Shown here: one piece after another, positions 27,729 through 35,803 of the stretch
How positions within the stretch are numbered: the first letter of the stretch is position 1
How the letters are laid out: each line of letters begins with the position of its first letter
NCBI GenBank assembly: GCA_937921865.1
Contig: CAKZWF010000009.1
Span: forward strand, 1 to 62,830
DNA from: an uncultured Pseudomonadales bacterium
GTDB taxonomy: Bacteria; Pseudomonadota; Gammaproteobacteria; Pseudomonadales; Azotimanducaceae
Length of the DNA stretch: 62,830 bases
Direction: 5' to 3'
Made by a program: the position numbers and the translations under genes
Notes under the pieces: model-generated
What the model was told of the DNA's origin: nothing
The model's database searches: none
Seen by the model: the letters and a program-made list of their open reading frames with translations, nothing else

Positions 27729-27798
27729 CACCGGCGGTGGGATATAGGCGTTTTCCGAGCTTTGCCAGCGCCGCCGGTGCCAACGCCGCCGGTGCGAA
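27729..27798 (-). repeat. Tandem 15-base repeat and complementary arm in the ppsA leader
   Basis: Two copies of a 15-base unit (27769-27783 and 27784-27798, CGCCGCCGGTGCCAA and CGCCGCCGGTGCGAA) lie side by side. A complementary block CACCGGCGG at 27729-27737 can pair with either copy. The element sits between the creD stop and the ppsA start. It may be a terminator for the creD operon, a leader structure of ppsA, or both. Two mutually exclusive hairpins are possible on paper. Confidence 0.45.
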
Positions 27799-27804
27799 TT
27801 CAGC

Positions 27805-29160
27805 TTATGCGTTTAGCCCGGGAGGCTGGTTGAACGATGGATCGTCGGGCTCATTGAGCAGAATCCGCTCGGTCAGGCTTCGGGTGACATACATCAACGC
27901 AATGAGTCCACCAAAGAGCAGAGCAGTCCCGGTCAACAGTGCAAACGATTCGAGCTGCAACAGTACGTACAGGGTGGCGTAGAGGATGACAACGGTGCTG
28001 CCGCTGCAGACTGCGAGCACACGGCGCCTGGTCATCGCCCAGACGTAGCTGGCAATGAGCGCGGTCAGCAGGATTGTGGCTGACAGATAGGCCAGGCGGA
28101 ATTCCATATGTTCGGACAGAGACAGCACAGCGAGATAGAACAGCACCAGTCCGAGCCCGACCACGCCGTATTGAATCGGGTGAAAGCGGATTGCCTGGGT
28201 CAGCTCAAAGCACGCGAAACTGAGAAACGTCAGGCTGACAAACAGCAGTCCGTACTTGATTGCTCGATCTACGGTTCGATAGTCGGTGATCGGTTGAAAC
28301 AGTTCCATACCGGCGAAACTGCCGGTGAGGTCTGCCCGATACTCGTCCGTCGACCAGTTCGCGGGTAACGCTCTGGCCAGTTCATTAACCTGCCACGCAG
28401 CTGTGAAACCAGTGGCTGTGATTTGACGCTGTTCGGGCAGGTAGCGGCCGGTGAAGCTGGGGTGTGGCCAGTCAGATTGCACCCGGGCCTGGTTCGCCTC
28501 TGCCAGCGGGAGGAAGTCGAGTCGCTGAGTTCCTTTAACTGCAAGATCGAACTCAAAAGCAATCGGCTTGTCGGGATTGAAATCAATTACCCTGGCTTTG
28601 ATGCCATTACCCAGCCAGTTCTGGCCAGTGCCGGAACTGAACGTGGCGTTGGCGTCTGCAAGCTTCAACGCTGACGCTGCACTGATTGCCTGGCTGTGGC
28701 TGATGCCCACCGCAATGAATGCCTGGTCGAGCAGCAGCGTCGTTCCGCTGCGGCTCTGCAGGATGGTATTCACCGCGTCGAAGCTGCCTTTGGCCTGCAG
28801 CTGCGCACGGTAAACGGGTACCTCGTAAATCGCTCGATGGCGCATTTCATGATCGATCTGGATATCCAGCTCGAGCTGGGTTGGAAGGACAATCTGGTAG
28901 GTGCGTTGTGCGCGGGAGACGACTTGTCCGTCCTCGATATCCAGCTGTTGCTTGTGAGCCTCGGGAATGATCAGGAACGGCCCGGCGATCTGCTGGCTGC
29001 CTCCCCAGGTAGCAGAGATGTCTGCAAGCGTCTGATCGAAAAATCCCTGGCGTTCGTCGGCGACGCCGTTCACCAGAGCCAGCGGAATCGACATCGCCAG
29101 CACCAGGGCAGCAATGATTGCGAATCGGGTCGCCGTCTGTCGATTAGTCGGGTTGCTCAT
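27805..29160 (-). CDS. creD: CreD-family inner membrane protein
   Basis: 451 residues from the ATG at 29160, two bases after the uppS stop. The sequence shows one N-terminal helix (FAIIAALVLAMSIPLALVNG), a long periplasmic domain with the CreD phrase QGFFDQTLADISATWGGSQQ, and about six C-terminal helices (GLLFVSLTFLSFACFEL onward). In enterobacteria CreD is induced by CreBC and affects envelope and beta-lactam tolerance. Here there is no creBC pair; the gene is the last of an operon with its own winged-helix regulator. Mechanistic role of CreD is not known. Confidence 0.9.
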   Translation of the reverse strand: MSNPTNRQTATRFAIIAALVLAMSIPLALVNGVADERQGFFDQTLADISATWGGSQQIAGPFLIIPEAHKQQLDIEDGQVVSRAQRTYQIVLPTQLELDIQIDHEMRHRAIYEVPVYRAQLQAKGSFDAVNTILQSRSGTTLLLDQAFIAVGISHSQAISAASALKLADANATFSSGTGQNWLGNGIKARVIDFNPDKPIAFEFDLAVKGTQRLDFLPLAEANQARVQSDWPHPSFTGRYLPEQRQITATGFTAAWQVNELARALPANWSTDEYRADLTGSFAGMELFQPITDYRTVDRAIKYGLLFVSLTFLSFACFELTQAIRFHPIQYGVVGLGLVLFYLAVLSLSEHMEFRLAYLSATILLTALIASYVWAMTRRRVLAVCSGSTVVILYATLYVLLQLESFALLTGTALLFGGLIALMYVTRSLTERILLNEPDDPSFNQPPGLNA

Positions 29161-29162
29161 GT

Positions 29163-29873
29163 TCAGGCTCCATAAGTTCTGTTGCGGCCGGCGTACCAGC
29201 TGATGGCTGCGTCCAACGCCTGGGCTGTGAAGTCGGGCCAATAGAGATCGGGGAAGTACAGTTCGGCGAAAGCGCATTCCCAGAGCAGAAAATCGCTGAG
29301 ACGTTGCTGTTTGCCGGTGCGGATCAGGAGGTCCACGTCACCGACATCGCCAAGATTCTCCGACAGTTTTCGGGTGCTGAAATCGCCTTCGACTTTTGCT
29401 GCGGCGGCCAGTATTGATTCCCGGGAAGAGTAGTCGAAGGCTATGCGCAGTCGTCTGTTGCCGTGCGCCGTCTGTTGCGCGATCTCAGCTGATTCTTCGA
29501 TGAGTGATTTTGGAAGACGATCCTGTCTGCCAATCACTTCCACTTGGATCAGATGTTTCTTGCAGATCGGCGCAAACTGGTAAATTGCCTGCTCAGCGAG
29601 ACGCATCAGCTCGCAGACCTCGGTTTCTGCACGCTGCCAGTTGGCTGCGGAGAAGGCGAACAGAGTCAGGGTCTCAACCTGACTCTGCACAAATTGGGGT
29701 AGAAGTTCCCGGAGCCGATTGATACCGGCACGATAGCCGAATGCTGCCGGCAGCCCGCGTTGTTTTGCCCAGCGGCGATTACCATCCATGATGATTGCCA
29801 CATGTTGCGGAGTACTTTGTAATACAAAGTTAGTAGGCGTGACAGAAGCTGGAGAGCTGGTTTGGTGGTGCAT
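29163..29873 (-). CDS. Divergent undecaprenyl-diphosphate-synthase-like cis-prenyltransferase
   Basis: 236 residues. Cis-prenyltransferase motifs: IIMDGNRRWAKQRG with catalytic Asp30, LFAFSAANWQR, and DVDLLIRTGKQQRLSDFLLW before LYFPDLYWPDF. Two normally conserved positions differ: Tyr47 stands where E. coli UppS has His43 (AFGYRAG against FGHKAG), and the GGEHR segment reads GKQQR. The context (CreD and a regulator, no cdsA/dxr) is not that of the housekeeping uppS, so this is probably a second copy. It could make undecaprenyl or a different polyprenyl diphosphate. The first 20 residues precede the conserved core and their DNA contains an operator-like palindrome. Confidence 0.88.
   Translation of the reverse strand: MHHQTSSPASVTPTNFVLQSTPQHVAIIMDGNRRWAKQRGLPAAFGYRAGINRLRELLPQFVQSQVETLTLFAFSAANWQRAETEVCELMRLAEQAIYQFAPICKKHLIQVEVIGRQDRLPKSLIEESAEIAQQTAHGNRRLRIAFDYSSRESILAAAAKVEGDFSTRKLSENLGDVGDVDLLIRTGKQQRLSDFLLWECAFAELYFPDLYWPDFTAQALDAAISWYAGRNRTYGA
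29811..29832. promoter_or_regulatory. Operator-like palindrome inside the 5' end of the uppS-like gene
   Basis: ACTTTGTAATACAAAGT (29814-29830) is a perfect inverted repeat with 8-base arms and a single central base. With its flanks it matches, over 22 bases with three differences, the site at 30885-30906 upstream of the operon. It falls about 40-60 bases inside the uppS-like coding region. The winged-helix protein encoded just upstream is the obvious candidate to bind both. Confidence 0.6.
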
Positions 29874-29892
29874 TGTTTAAGCCTTCAGGTGA

Positions 29893-30261
29893 TCAGTCGG
29901 AAGTAGCGCGAATCAGCGCTTCCATGTGTTTGAGAAAGCGCTGCAGGGCGCTACGACCCGATTTCGTGATCGCATAGCAGGTTTTCGGTACTCGTCCATC
30001 AAAGCGCTTGTCGCAATTTATGTAGCCGGCTTCTTCGAGCTTGCGTGCATGGACGCTGAGATTGCCGTCGCTGGCATCCAGCAGACGCTTGAGATCAGAA
30101 AAGCTCTGGTTGTCGGTAACTGCAAGACTCGACAGGATGCCCAGGCGCAGTCGATCGTTGAGCAGGCGATGGAAGTCGCCATCGCGGTCTTTGCCGACAA
30201 AACCGGAAATTGCTTTCAGTGAAGCAGCTTGAGTAGGCGTCGGTTGTGACTTAGCCACCAT
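29893..30261 (-). CDS. Winged-helix transcriptional regulator (HTH_34 / MarR-like)
   Basis: 122 residues from the ATG at 30261. The start lies inside the end of the upstream membrane-protein gene (11-base overlap), implying coupled translation. The winged helix is LNDRLRLGILSSLAVTDNQS, then FSDLKRLLDASDGNLSVHAR with the recognition helix, and the wing RVPKTCYAITKSGRSAL. This short type of regulator is often encoded with small membrane proteins and CreD. It probably represses its own operon through the two TACAAAGT-containing palindromes. Confidence 0.85.
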   Translation of the reverse strand: MVAKSQPTPTQAASLKAISGFVGKDRDGDFHRLLNDRLRLGILSSLAVTDNQSFSDLKRLLDASDGNLSVHARKLEEAGYINCDKRFDGRVPKTCYAITKSGRSALQRFLKHMEALIRATSD

Positions 30262-30829
30262 GATTGCGATACACCTGATAGCCAAAGATTATATGCAGCC
30301 CGCCAAACGAAAACGCCAGCAGCAGATTACTCCACTGAGCATCGAGTAGATAAGCCAGCAGACCACAGACTATGAAGGAGATGCCCATTGGCATGATCGG
30401 GCGGGCAGCATAAGTACCGGCAGCCATCAGCCCACAACCATAAAGCAGCATCCAGATGGCTGGCAGCAGGGTAAGTTGTGGGGTGTGCCACAGAGCGTGT
30501 GTCAACAGAGTTCCGACCAGTAGTACTGGCAGCATACACAGCAGAAAACGCCGAGCTGCATCATTGAGCAGGGTTGTATTGTGAGTTCGCGCCTTGTGCC
30601 ATGCACCCGCAGTACCCGCCAGGCTGGCCACGACAGCGCAGCCTATCCACACCAGCAGTTGATTAGAAAGATCGGACGCAGTAGAGGCGACTGCTGAGGC
30701 GCTGAGCCCTGCCAGGCCCATAACCATGCCGCTCAATCCGGAAACAGACGAAGATCGCTCCGCCCGCTCCATCGCGCCGCGAATGAACCGGATATTGGCT
30801 TCGGCAGTGTCTCTGAGGTCTACAGTCAT
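30251..30829 (-). CDS. Small polytopic membrane protein of the creD operon
   Basis: 192 residues from the ATG at 30829. After a polar N-terminus (DTAEANIRFIRGAMERAE) it has about six hydrophobic segments, including GLSGMVMGLAGLSASAVA, FLLCMLPVLLVGTLL and GISFIVCGLLAYLL. No catalytic motif is seen. Proteins of this kind commonly precede the short winged-helix regulator and may transmit a membrane signal to it. That role is inference. It is the first gene of the four-gene operon. Confidence 0.75.
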   Translation of the reverse strand: MTVDLRDTAEANIRFIRGAMERAERSSSVSGLSGMVMGLAGLSASAVASTASDLSNQLLVWIGCAVVASLAGTAGAWHKARTHNTTLLNDAARRFLLCMLPVLLVGTLLTHALWHTPQLTLLPAIWMLLYGCGLMAAGTYAARPIMPMGISFIVCGLLAYLLDAQWSNLLLAFSFGGLHIIFGYQVYRNHGG

Positions 30830-30884
30830 AGAGGATGGATTCTTAGACGCTGGGCTTGTCAGCGTTGCATTGTATCTGTTGCCA

Positions 30885-30906
30885 AGTACTTTAAAGTACA
30901 AAGTTA
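30885..30906. promoter_or_regulatory. Operator-like palindrome at the promoter of the creD operon
   Basis: GTACTTTAAAGTAC (30886-30899) is a perfect palindrome. The overlapping ACTTTAAAGTACAAAGT (30888-30904) repeats the uppS-internal site with three differences. It lies 56 bases upstream of the first gene's ATG, where a repressor would block the promoter. It is the better placed of the two sites for control of the whole operon. Confidence 0.6.
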
Positions 30907-31059
30907 AAAGAAGTAAAGCCGAAAATTTAGTCAGAAAGTAACTGTTCTACTCTGTCGGGTGTTGGTAGCTGGTAGCGACAGGGCGGCGAAGCAGGTTGTT
31001 TTGAACTTCAGCTATCGCTAATTTGATTGATCCTGTTGCTATCGAGAGTCTGCGGTTCC

Positions 31060-32601
31060 ATGTATCCCGGTCACTGGTCGACGATTAAGGGCTCGAGCCC
31101 TGCCGTTATTAATGCTGCGACGGGTGAGACCTTGAGCTGGCAGGAACTGGACGACGCATCGAACCAGATTGCTCAGCTCTTTCGGGCCAGGGGACTGGCG
31201 ACCGGGGACCATGTTGCGCTGCTGATGGAAAACCATCTGGATTTCTTCTGTGTGGCGTGGGCGGCGTTCCGGTCGGGGCTGTATCTCACCTGCATCAACC
31301 GCTATCTGACCGCTGAAGAAGCCGCTTACATCGTTGAGGATTCCGGCAGTCGAGTGATTGTGGCATCAGCCCTGGTAGTAGATTGTGTTGCGCTAGCCGG
31401 GCTGATCGAACATTGCCCGGTCCGGTTCATCGTGCGCGGTGAAGCGTCAGGATGGGAGCCGTTGCCTCAAGCCGTCGCCGCACAGCCATCACTGCCGCTG
31501 GCGGAGCAACCGATGGGTGATTCCATGCTGTACAGCTCAGGGACTACCGGGCAGCCTAAAGGGATTAAGCGACCGCTTACCGGTCGCAGTGTGACCGAAG
31601 GGATTCCGGGCATGGATCTGACGAGCCCCTATGGGATTGATGAACACTCCATCTACCTTTCTCCGGCGCCTCTTTATCATGCGGCTCCGTTCGGCTACTG
31701 CATGCGAACGCTGGCATTTGGCGGCACGGTGATCATGATGGAGAAGTTTGACGCGGCTGGTGCTCTGGAGTTGATCGAACGTTATCGCGTTACCCACAGT
31801 CAGTGGGTACCGACGATGTTTGTGCGCATGTTGAAGCTTTCGCAAAGCGACCGTAATCAATATGACCTCAGCAGCCACCGCTGTGCCATTCACGCTGCGG
31901 CGCCGTGTCCGGTAGAAGTAAAACAGCAGATGATGGCCTGGTGGGGCCCTATTATCTGGGAATACTACGCCGGTACCGAGCGCAACGGTTCAACGGTTAT
32001 CGGACCCGAAGACTGGCTCGCTCATCCGGGTTCTGTTGGCCAGGCCAGAAGCGGTGTCCTGCACATCTGTGACGAAGATGGCCAGGAGCTGCCGGCGGGT
32101 CAGGAGGGTTTGATCTACTTCGAACAACCCCAGCGCCCATTTGTTTACCACAACGCGCCGGAAAAAACGGCTGACTCAGCGCATCCTGATCACGCCAACT
32201 GGACGGCTCTTGGTGATGTGGGCTATCTGGATGAGGAAGGTTATCTGTACCTCACAGACCGGAAGGCCTATCTGATCATCTCTGGTGGGGTAAACATCTA
32301 TCCCCGGGAAATTGAGGATGTTCTCATTCTTCACGACAAGGTTACCGACGTTGCTGTGTTTGGCGTGCCGAACGAAGAATTTGGCGAGGAAGTCAAAGCC
32401 GTTGTGCAGCTTGCTGGTGGGGTGAGCGATTCAGGCGCTGACGAATCGGCGATCGTGGCAGAACTCAGCCAGTTCGCCAGAGAGCACCTGGCCGGATACA
32501 AGGTGCCCCGGACAATCGATTTCATTGCTGAACTGCCGCGCCTGCCAACCGGTAAGCTCTACAAGAGACTGCTCCGCGATCAGTATTGGCCTGGCAAGTG
32601 A
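31060..32601 (+). CDS. Acyl-CoA synthetase (AMP-forming)
   Basis: 513 residues from the ATG at 31060. The ANL-superfamily motifs are clear: LYSSGTTGQPKGIKRPL (near 154), EYYAGTERNGST (near 305), LGDVGYLDEEGYLYLTDRK, and the catalytic lysine in PTGKLYKRLLRD (near 498). It activates a carboxylic acid to the acyl-CoA using ATP. The GTERNGST variant and the sequence IKRPL are typical of medium-/long-chain or bile-acid/steroid-type ligases in proteobacteria and actinobacteria, so the chain type is uncertain. It is a single gene, divergent from the creD operon. Confidence 0.9.
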   Translation: MYPGHWSTIKGSSPAVINAATGETLSWQELDDASNQIAQLFRARGLATGDHVALLMENHLDFFCVAWAAFRSGLYLTCINRYLTAEEAAYIVEDSGSRVIVASALVVDCVALAGLIEHCPVRFIVRGEASGWEPLPQAVAAQPSLPLAEQPMGDSMLYSSGTTGQPKGIKRPLTGRSVTEGIPGMDLTSPYGIDEHSIYLSPAPLYHAAPFGYCMRTLAFGGTVIMMEKFDAAGALELIERYRVTHSQWVPTMFVRMLKLSQSDRNQYDLSSHRCAIHAAAPCPVEVKQQMMAWWGPIIWEYYAGTERNGSTVIGPEDWLAHPGSVGQARSGVLHICDEDGQELPAGQEGLIYFEQPQRPFVYHNAPEKTADSAHPDHANWTALGDVGYLDEEGYLYLTDRKAYLIISGGVNIYPREIEDVLILHDKVTDVAVFGVPNEEFGEEVKAVVQLAGGVSDSGADESAIVAELSQFAREHLAGYKVPRTIDFIAELPRLPTGKLYKRLLRDQYWPGK

Positions 32602-32757
32602 ACCCCGGCTCCGTGATTGCTGAGGCGAAGGTTTTTCTCTGGACCTACGGTATTTTGTCCTACGCAAATTCCCTTACTGATTTTCGAACCATTGGCGCCA
32701 GACTCTGAGTGCTCACGATCAATCAGTCTGACTCGAAAATCTGAAGGAGCCTACCAG

Positions 32758-33861
32758 ATGACCGACTTTCAATTTGTCGATGCGCTGGGCCCTGAAAAAG
32801 TCCTCGAAATTTACGACCCGGCCACCAACCTGCACGCAATTCTGGTGGTGGACAATGTCGCTGCGGGCCCAGCCATCGGTGGCCTGCGAATGGCCCCGGA
32901 CGTTTCTAAACAGGAGTGTTTCCGTCTGGCCAGAGCGATGACCTTGAAGAATGCGATGGCGGGTTTAGCGCATGGTGGTGGCAAGTCAGTAATTGCGGCG
33001 GATCCGAACATGCCGGAGTCGGAGAAGGTCAGACTGGTGCGTGCTTTTGCGCACGCAATAAAAGATGTGCTCGACTACATTCCCGGACCGGATATGGGCA
33101 CCAATGAGCTCTATATGGCACACGTGCGCGATGTTACGGGTCGAGCGGTGGGGCTTCCTGTTGAGCTTGGGGGTATTCCGCTGGATGAAATCGGCGCGAC
33201 TGGCTACGGCCTGAGCGTTGCACTGTCGATTGCGGCAGAATTCTCTAACCTCGATCTCGATGGATCATCCATTGTTGTGCAGGGTTTCGGCTCTGTCGGT
33301 CAGCATGCCGCGCGCTTTCTGGCCCAACAGGGGGCCCGCCTGGTCGGAGTATCTGATAGTCGAGGGGCTCGCACCTGTCCGGATGGGTTCAATCTCGAAA
33401 AGTTGCTGGAGCATAAAAGGCAGGGCGGTGGCGTTGCAGATTTTTCCGATGGTGAGCTGATTGATTCAGAAGAACTGCTTGCGGTGCCATGTGACGTCTG
33501 GATACCCGCGGCCAGACCGGATGTAATCCGCGAAGACAATGTGTCGCGTATGAACACAAAGATTGTGGCGCAGGGTGCGAATATTCCTGCATCGCCCCAG
33601 GCGGAGCAGATGTTGGCAGGGCAGGGCGTTCTGGTGATCCCGGATTTTGTTGCCAACGCAGGCGGCGTTATCTGCGCTGCGGTCGAATATCATGGTGGCA
33701 ACCAGTCTCAGGCAATGATGACAATATCGGACCGAATCAGCGCCAACGTTCGGGAGATGTTGGAGAGATCTGCCACCGAATCGCTCACGCCCCGAGCGGT
33801 TGCCACCAGCATAGCCCACGAGCGCGTCCGAAGCGCGATGCAGTATCGACATACCGGGTGA
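32758..33861 (+). CDS. Leu/Phe/Val/Glu dehydrogenase family (amino acid dehydrogenase)
   Basis: 367 residues from the ATG at 32758, behind AAGGAG (the open frame extends back to 32617 but lacks family sequence). Catalytic Lys76 is in AHGGGKSVI, Asp112 in PDMGTNELYM, and the Rossmann motif is VVQGFGSVGQHAA. The size and the AAGPAIGGLRMAP glycine loop fit leucine or phenylalanine dehydrogenase rather than the longer glutamate dehydrogenases. It interconverts a branched or aromatic amino acid and its 2-oxo acid with NAD. Exact substrate cannot be read from sequence alone. Confidence 0.88.
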   Translation: MTDFQFVDALGPEKVLEIYDPATNLHAILVVDNVAAGPAIGGLRMAPDVSKQECFRLARAMTLKNAMAGLAHGGGKSVIAADPNMPESEKVRLVRAFAHAIKDVLDYIPGPDMGTNELYMAHVRDVTGRAVGLPVELGGIPLDEIGATGYGLSVALSIAAEFSNLDLDGSSIVVQGFGSVGQHAARFLAQQGARLVGVSDSRGARTCPDGFNLEKLLEHKRQGGGVADFSDGELIDSEELLAVPCDVWIPAARPDVIREDNVSRMNTKIVAQGANIPASPQAEQMLAGQGVLVIPDFVANAGGVICAAVEYHGGNQSQAMMTISDRISANVREMLERSATESLTPRAVATSIAHERVRSAMQYRHTG

Positions 33862-33878
33862 GTAGAGAAGATCCGGGG

Positions 33879-34886
33879 TCAGTTGAATTCGCGTTCGCCA
33901 AGAACAATTTCCAGGCGCAGGTCAATGCTGAAAACGCCGTTGCGATTCTCTCCGGGATTGTCTTTGCGCCACTCGTAGCGAGGCTGAACCTCCCAGAACA
34001 GCCAACGTCGGAGGAACTCCCGGCGGTAACTTGCGCTGAACCCGCGACTCTTCAAGTATCTGGGATCTGTTTCGCCGCGGATGGACGCGGCAATATTGAT
34101 CGCGGATTTTTCGTTCAGCCGTCTTATCCAGGCTACCAGAGTGCTCCATTCCACACCATTTGACTCTTGCGAATAGCGGGCTTTGTTGGCCCAGCGAATC
34201 AGTGTGTCGTTGCCAAAGCTACGATCGAGGTCAACCCTGGTCAGGGTGCCGAAGCCGTCACCTCCAATCCAGTAAAGCTCTTCGCTGAAGCGGAATCGGT
34301 TGCGCTTGCCTAGAGGCAGTTGGTAGCGATATTTTGTGCCGAGTTTGCCTTTGGGGCCAGCTTTAAGACCGGCAATGAGGTCAATTCGCGAGTGTTCTTC
34401 TTCGCTGACACGGTACTGCACACCAACCGTTGAACTGCCATCCTCGACCAGTCCCGGCTCATAAAATTCCTGATCGAAATCGCCATCCTCGCCGATAAAT
34501 ATCAGGCTGAGACGGTCGCTGATAGAAGGCAGTTCAAGGCGCCCGGTGGCCCTTAATTTCCAGTCACTGCCGTTGTCTTCGTCCCATTCGTACTGCGGTC
34601 TGATTCGAATGAGTGTTGATGCGGTGTCTTCAACGGAGCGGGTCTGATTGAAGAATCCGTCGACCCAGGTTGCGAGCTTGTCGCCTCGCTCGGTGATCTG
34701 ATCGTAGCGGCTGTCGACCCACGAGGGTGGTTTGTCGGTTTTCGAGTCTATCTGCTGTTCAACCATGACAGCTGCATCGTCTTCAGATGTTTCTGCCGGG
34801 GTCGCCGCGTACACAGTTGAGGAGGCAAGCAGCATGCCCGGCAAAAGCCATCTGGTTATCGAATGTAGATTCGCTGCTGACGCCAC
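33879..34886 (-). CDS. Predicted outer-membrane beta-barrel protein
   Basis: 335 residues from a GTG at 34886. A signal peptide (WLLPGMLLASSTVYA, cut before ATPAE) leads to a charged helical stretch, then alternating hydrophobic/polar strands: WKLRATGRLELPSISDRLSL, GTKYRYQLPLGKRNRFRFS, and the ending FSIDLRLEIVLGEREF. This is the pattern of an outer-membrane barrel. Similar proteins are annotated as hypothetical. The gene faces the class II aldolase gene and ends 17 bases from the amino acid dehydrogenase. Function unknown. Confidence 0.7.
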   Translation of the reverse strand: MASAANLHSITRWLLPGMLLASSTVYAATPAETSEDDAAVMVEQQIDSKTDKPPSWVDSRYDQITERGDKLATWVDGFFNQTRSVEDTASTLIRIRPQYEWDEDNGSDWKLRATGRLELPSISDRLSLIFIGEDGDFDQEFYEPGLVEDGSSTVGVQYRVSEEEHSRIDLIAGLKAGPKGKLGTKYRYQLPLGKRNRFRFSEELYWIGGDGFGTLTRVDLDRSFGNDTLIRWANKARYSQESNGVEWSTLVAWIRRLNEKSAINIAASIRGETDPRYLKSRGFSASYRREFLRRWLFWEVQPRYEWRKDNPGENRNGVFSIDLRLEIVLGEREFN

Positions 34887-35014
34887 AAGTTCTGACCATG
34901 CACCCCTGAAGGAACCCCAGTGTAAAGGGTTCTCGGGTCTAAGTGGCAGTTGCGAATTTCCCCTGAGGCGAGGTGCGTATTAGACTCGGTCTCCTAAATG
35001 GTCGGAGCGGGAAA

Positions 35015-35782
35015 ATGGCAGAGCTTGAAGAATTGAAGTCGGTTGCTGATCAGGTCAGTACGGAAGAATGGCAGATTCGTCAGGACCTGGCCTGTCTGTA
35101 CCGGATTGTCGCTCACCACGGCTGGGACGATTTTCTGTTTACTCACCTGTCGGTACGGGTACCCGGTCCTGAGCACCACTTTCTGCTGAATCCGCTTGGT
35201 CTGATGTTCGAAGAAGTTACCGCGTCCAGCCTGGTCAAGGTGGATGTGGAAGGCAACAAGGTGATGGAGACGCCGTATGATGTGAATCCGGCTGGTTTCA
35301 CAATTCACTCAGCCGTGCATATGGCCCGTGAAGACGCCCATTGTGTGATGCACCTGCACACAGATGATGGCGTTGCTGTTTCGGCTCAGGAGAGCGGTCT
35401 GTTACCAATAACCCAGCATGCGATGCAGCTTGGTGAAATTGCTTATCACGACTATGAAGGCGTTGCCCTGGATCTGGACGAACGACAGCGGATCGTCGCT
35501 GATCTCGCTGGGAGACAGTGCATGATCCTTCGTAATCATGGCACCCTGACAGTGGGAGGTTCGTGTGCTGATGCCTATATGGCGATGTTCTACCTGGAGC
35601 GGGCCTGCACGATGCAGATTCGAGCGCTGTCCGGTGGCGTCGCAATCAGCCAGCCGCCCCAGGGCTCAGCAGAAAAAGCCGCGCAGCAGAGCCGGGTTCT
35701 GTTCGATGGAACGGTCGGACCGCTCGCCTGGCAGGCCGTCAAGCGCAAAATGATCCGTGTTGACGACAGTTACCTGAATTAG
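35015..35782 (+). CDS. Class II aldolase/adducin domain protein
   Basis: 255 residues from the ATG at 35015. The fold is marked by HHGWDDFLFTHLSVRVPG, zinc-ligand histidines in CVMHLHTDDG (near 112-114), and ILRNHGTLTVG (near 173). Class II aldolases and the related decarboxylases use zinc to split phosphorylated sugars, but the subgroup with this N-terminal 'LACLYRIVAHHGW' sequence is usually catalytically unassigned. Nothing nearby fixes a pathway. Alternative: adducin-like structural role, which is unlikely in bacteria. Confidence 0.85.
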   Translation: MAELEELKSVADQVSTEEWQIRQDLACLYRIVAHHGWDDFLFTHLSVRVPGPEHHFLLNPLGLMFEEVTASSLVKVDVEGNKVMETPYDVNPAGFTIHSAVHMAREDAHCVMHLHTDDGVAVSAQESGLLPITQHAMQLGEIAYHDYEGVALDLDERQRIVADLAGRQCMILRNHGTLTVGGSCADAYMAMFYLERACTMQIRALSGGVAISQPPQGSAEKAAQQSRVLFDGTVGPLAWQAVKRKMIRVDDSYLN

Positions 35783-35803
35783 AGAGCAGGGCCTGGCTGA
35801 GCG

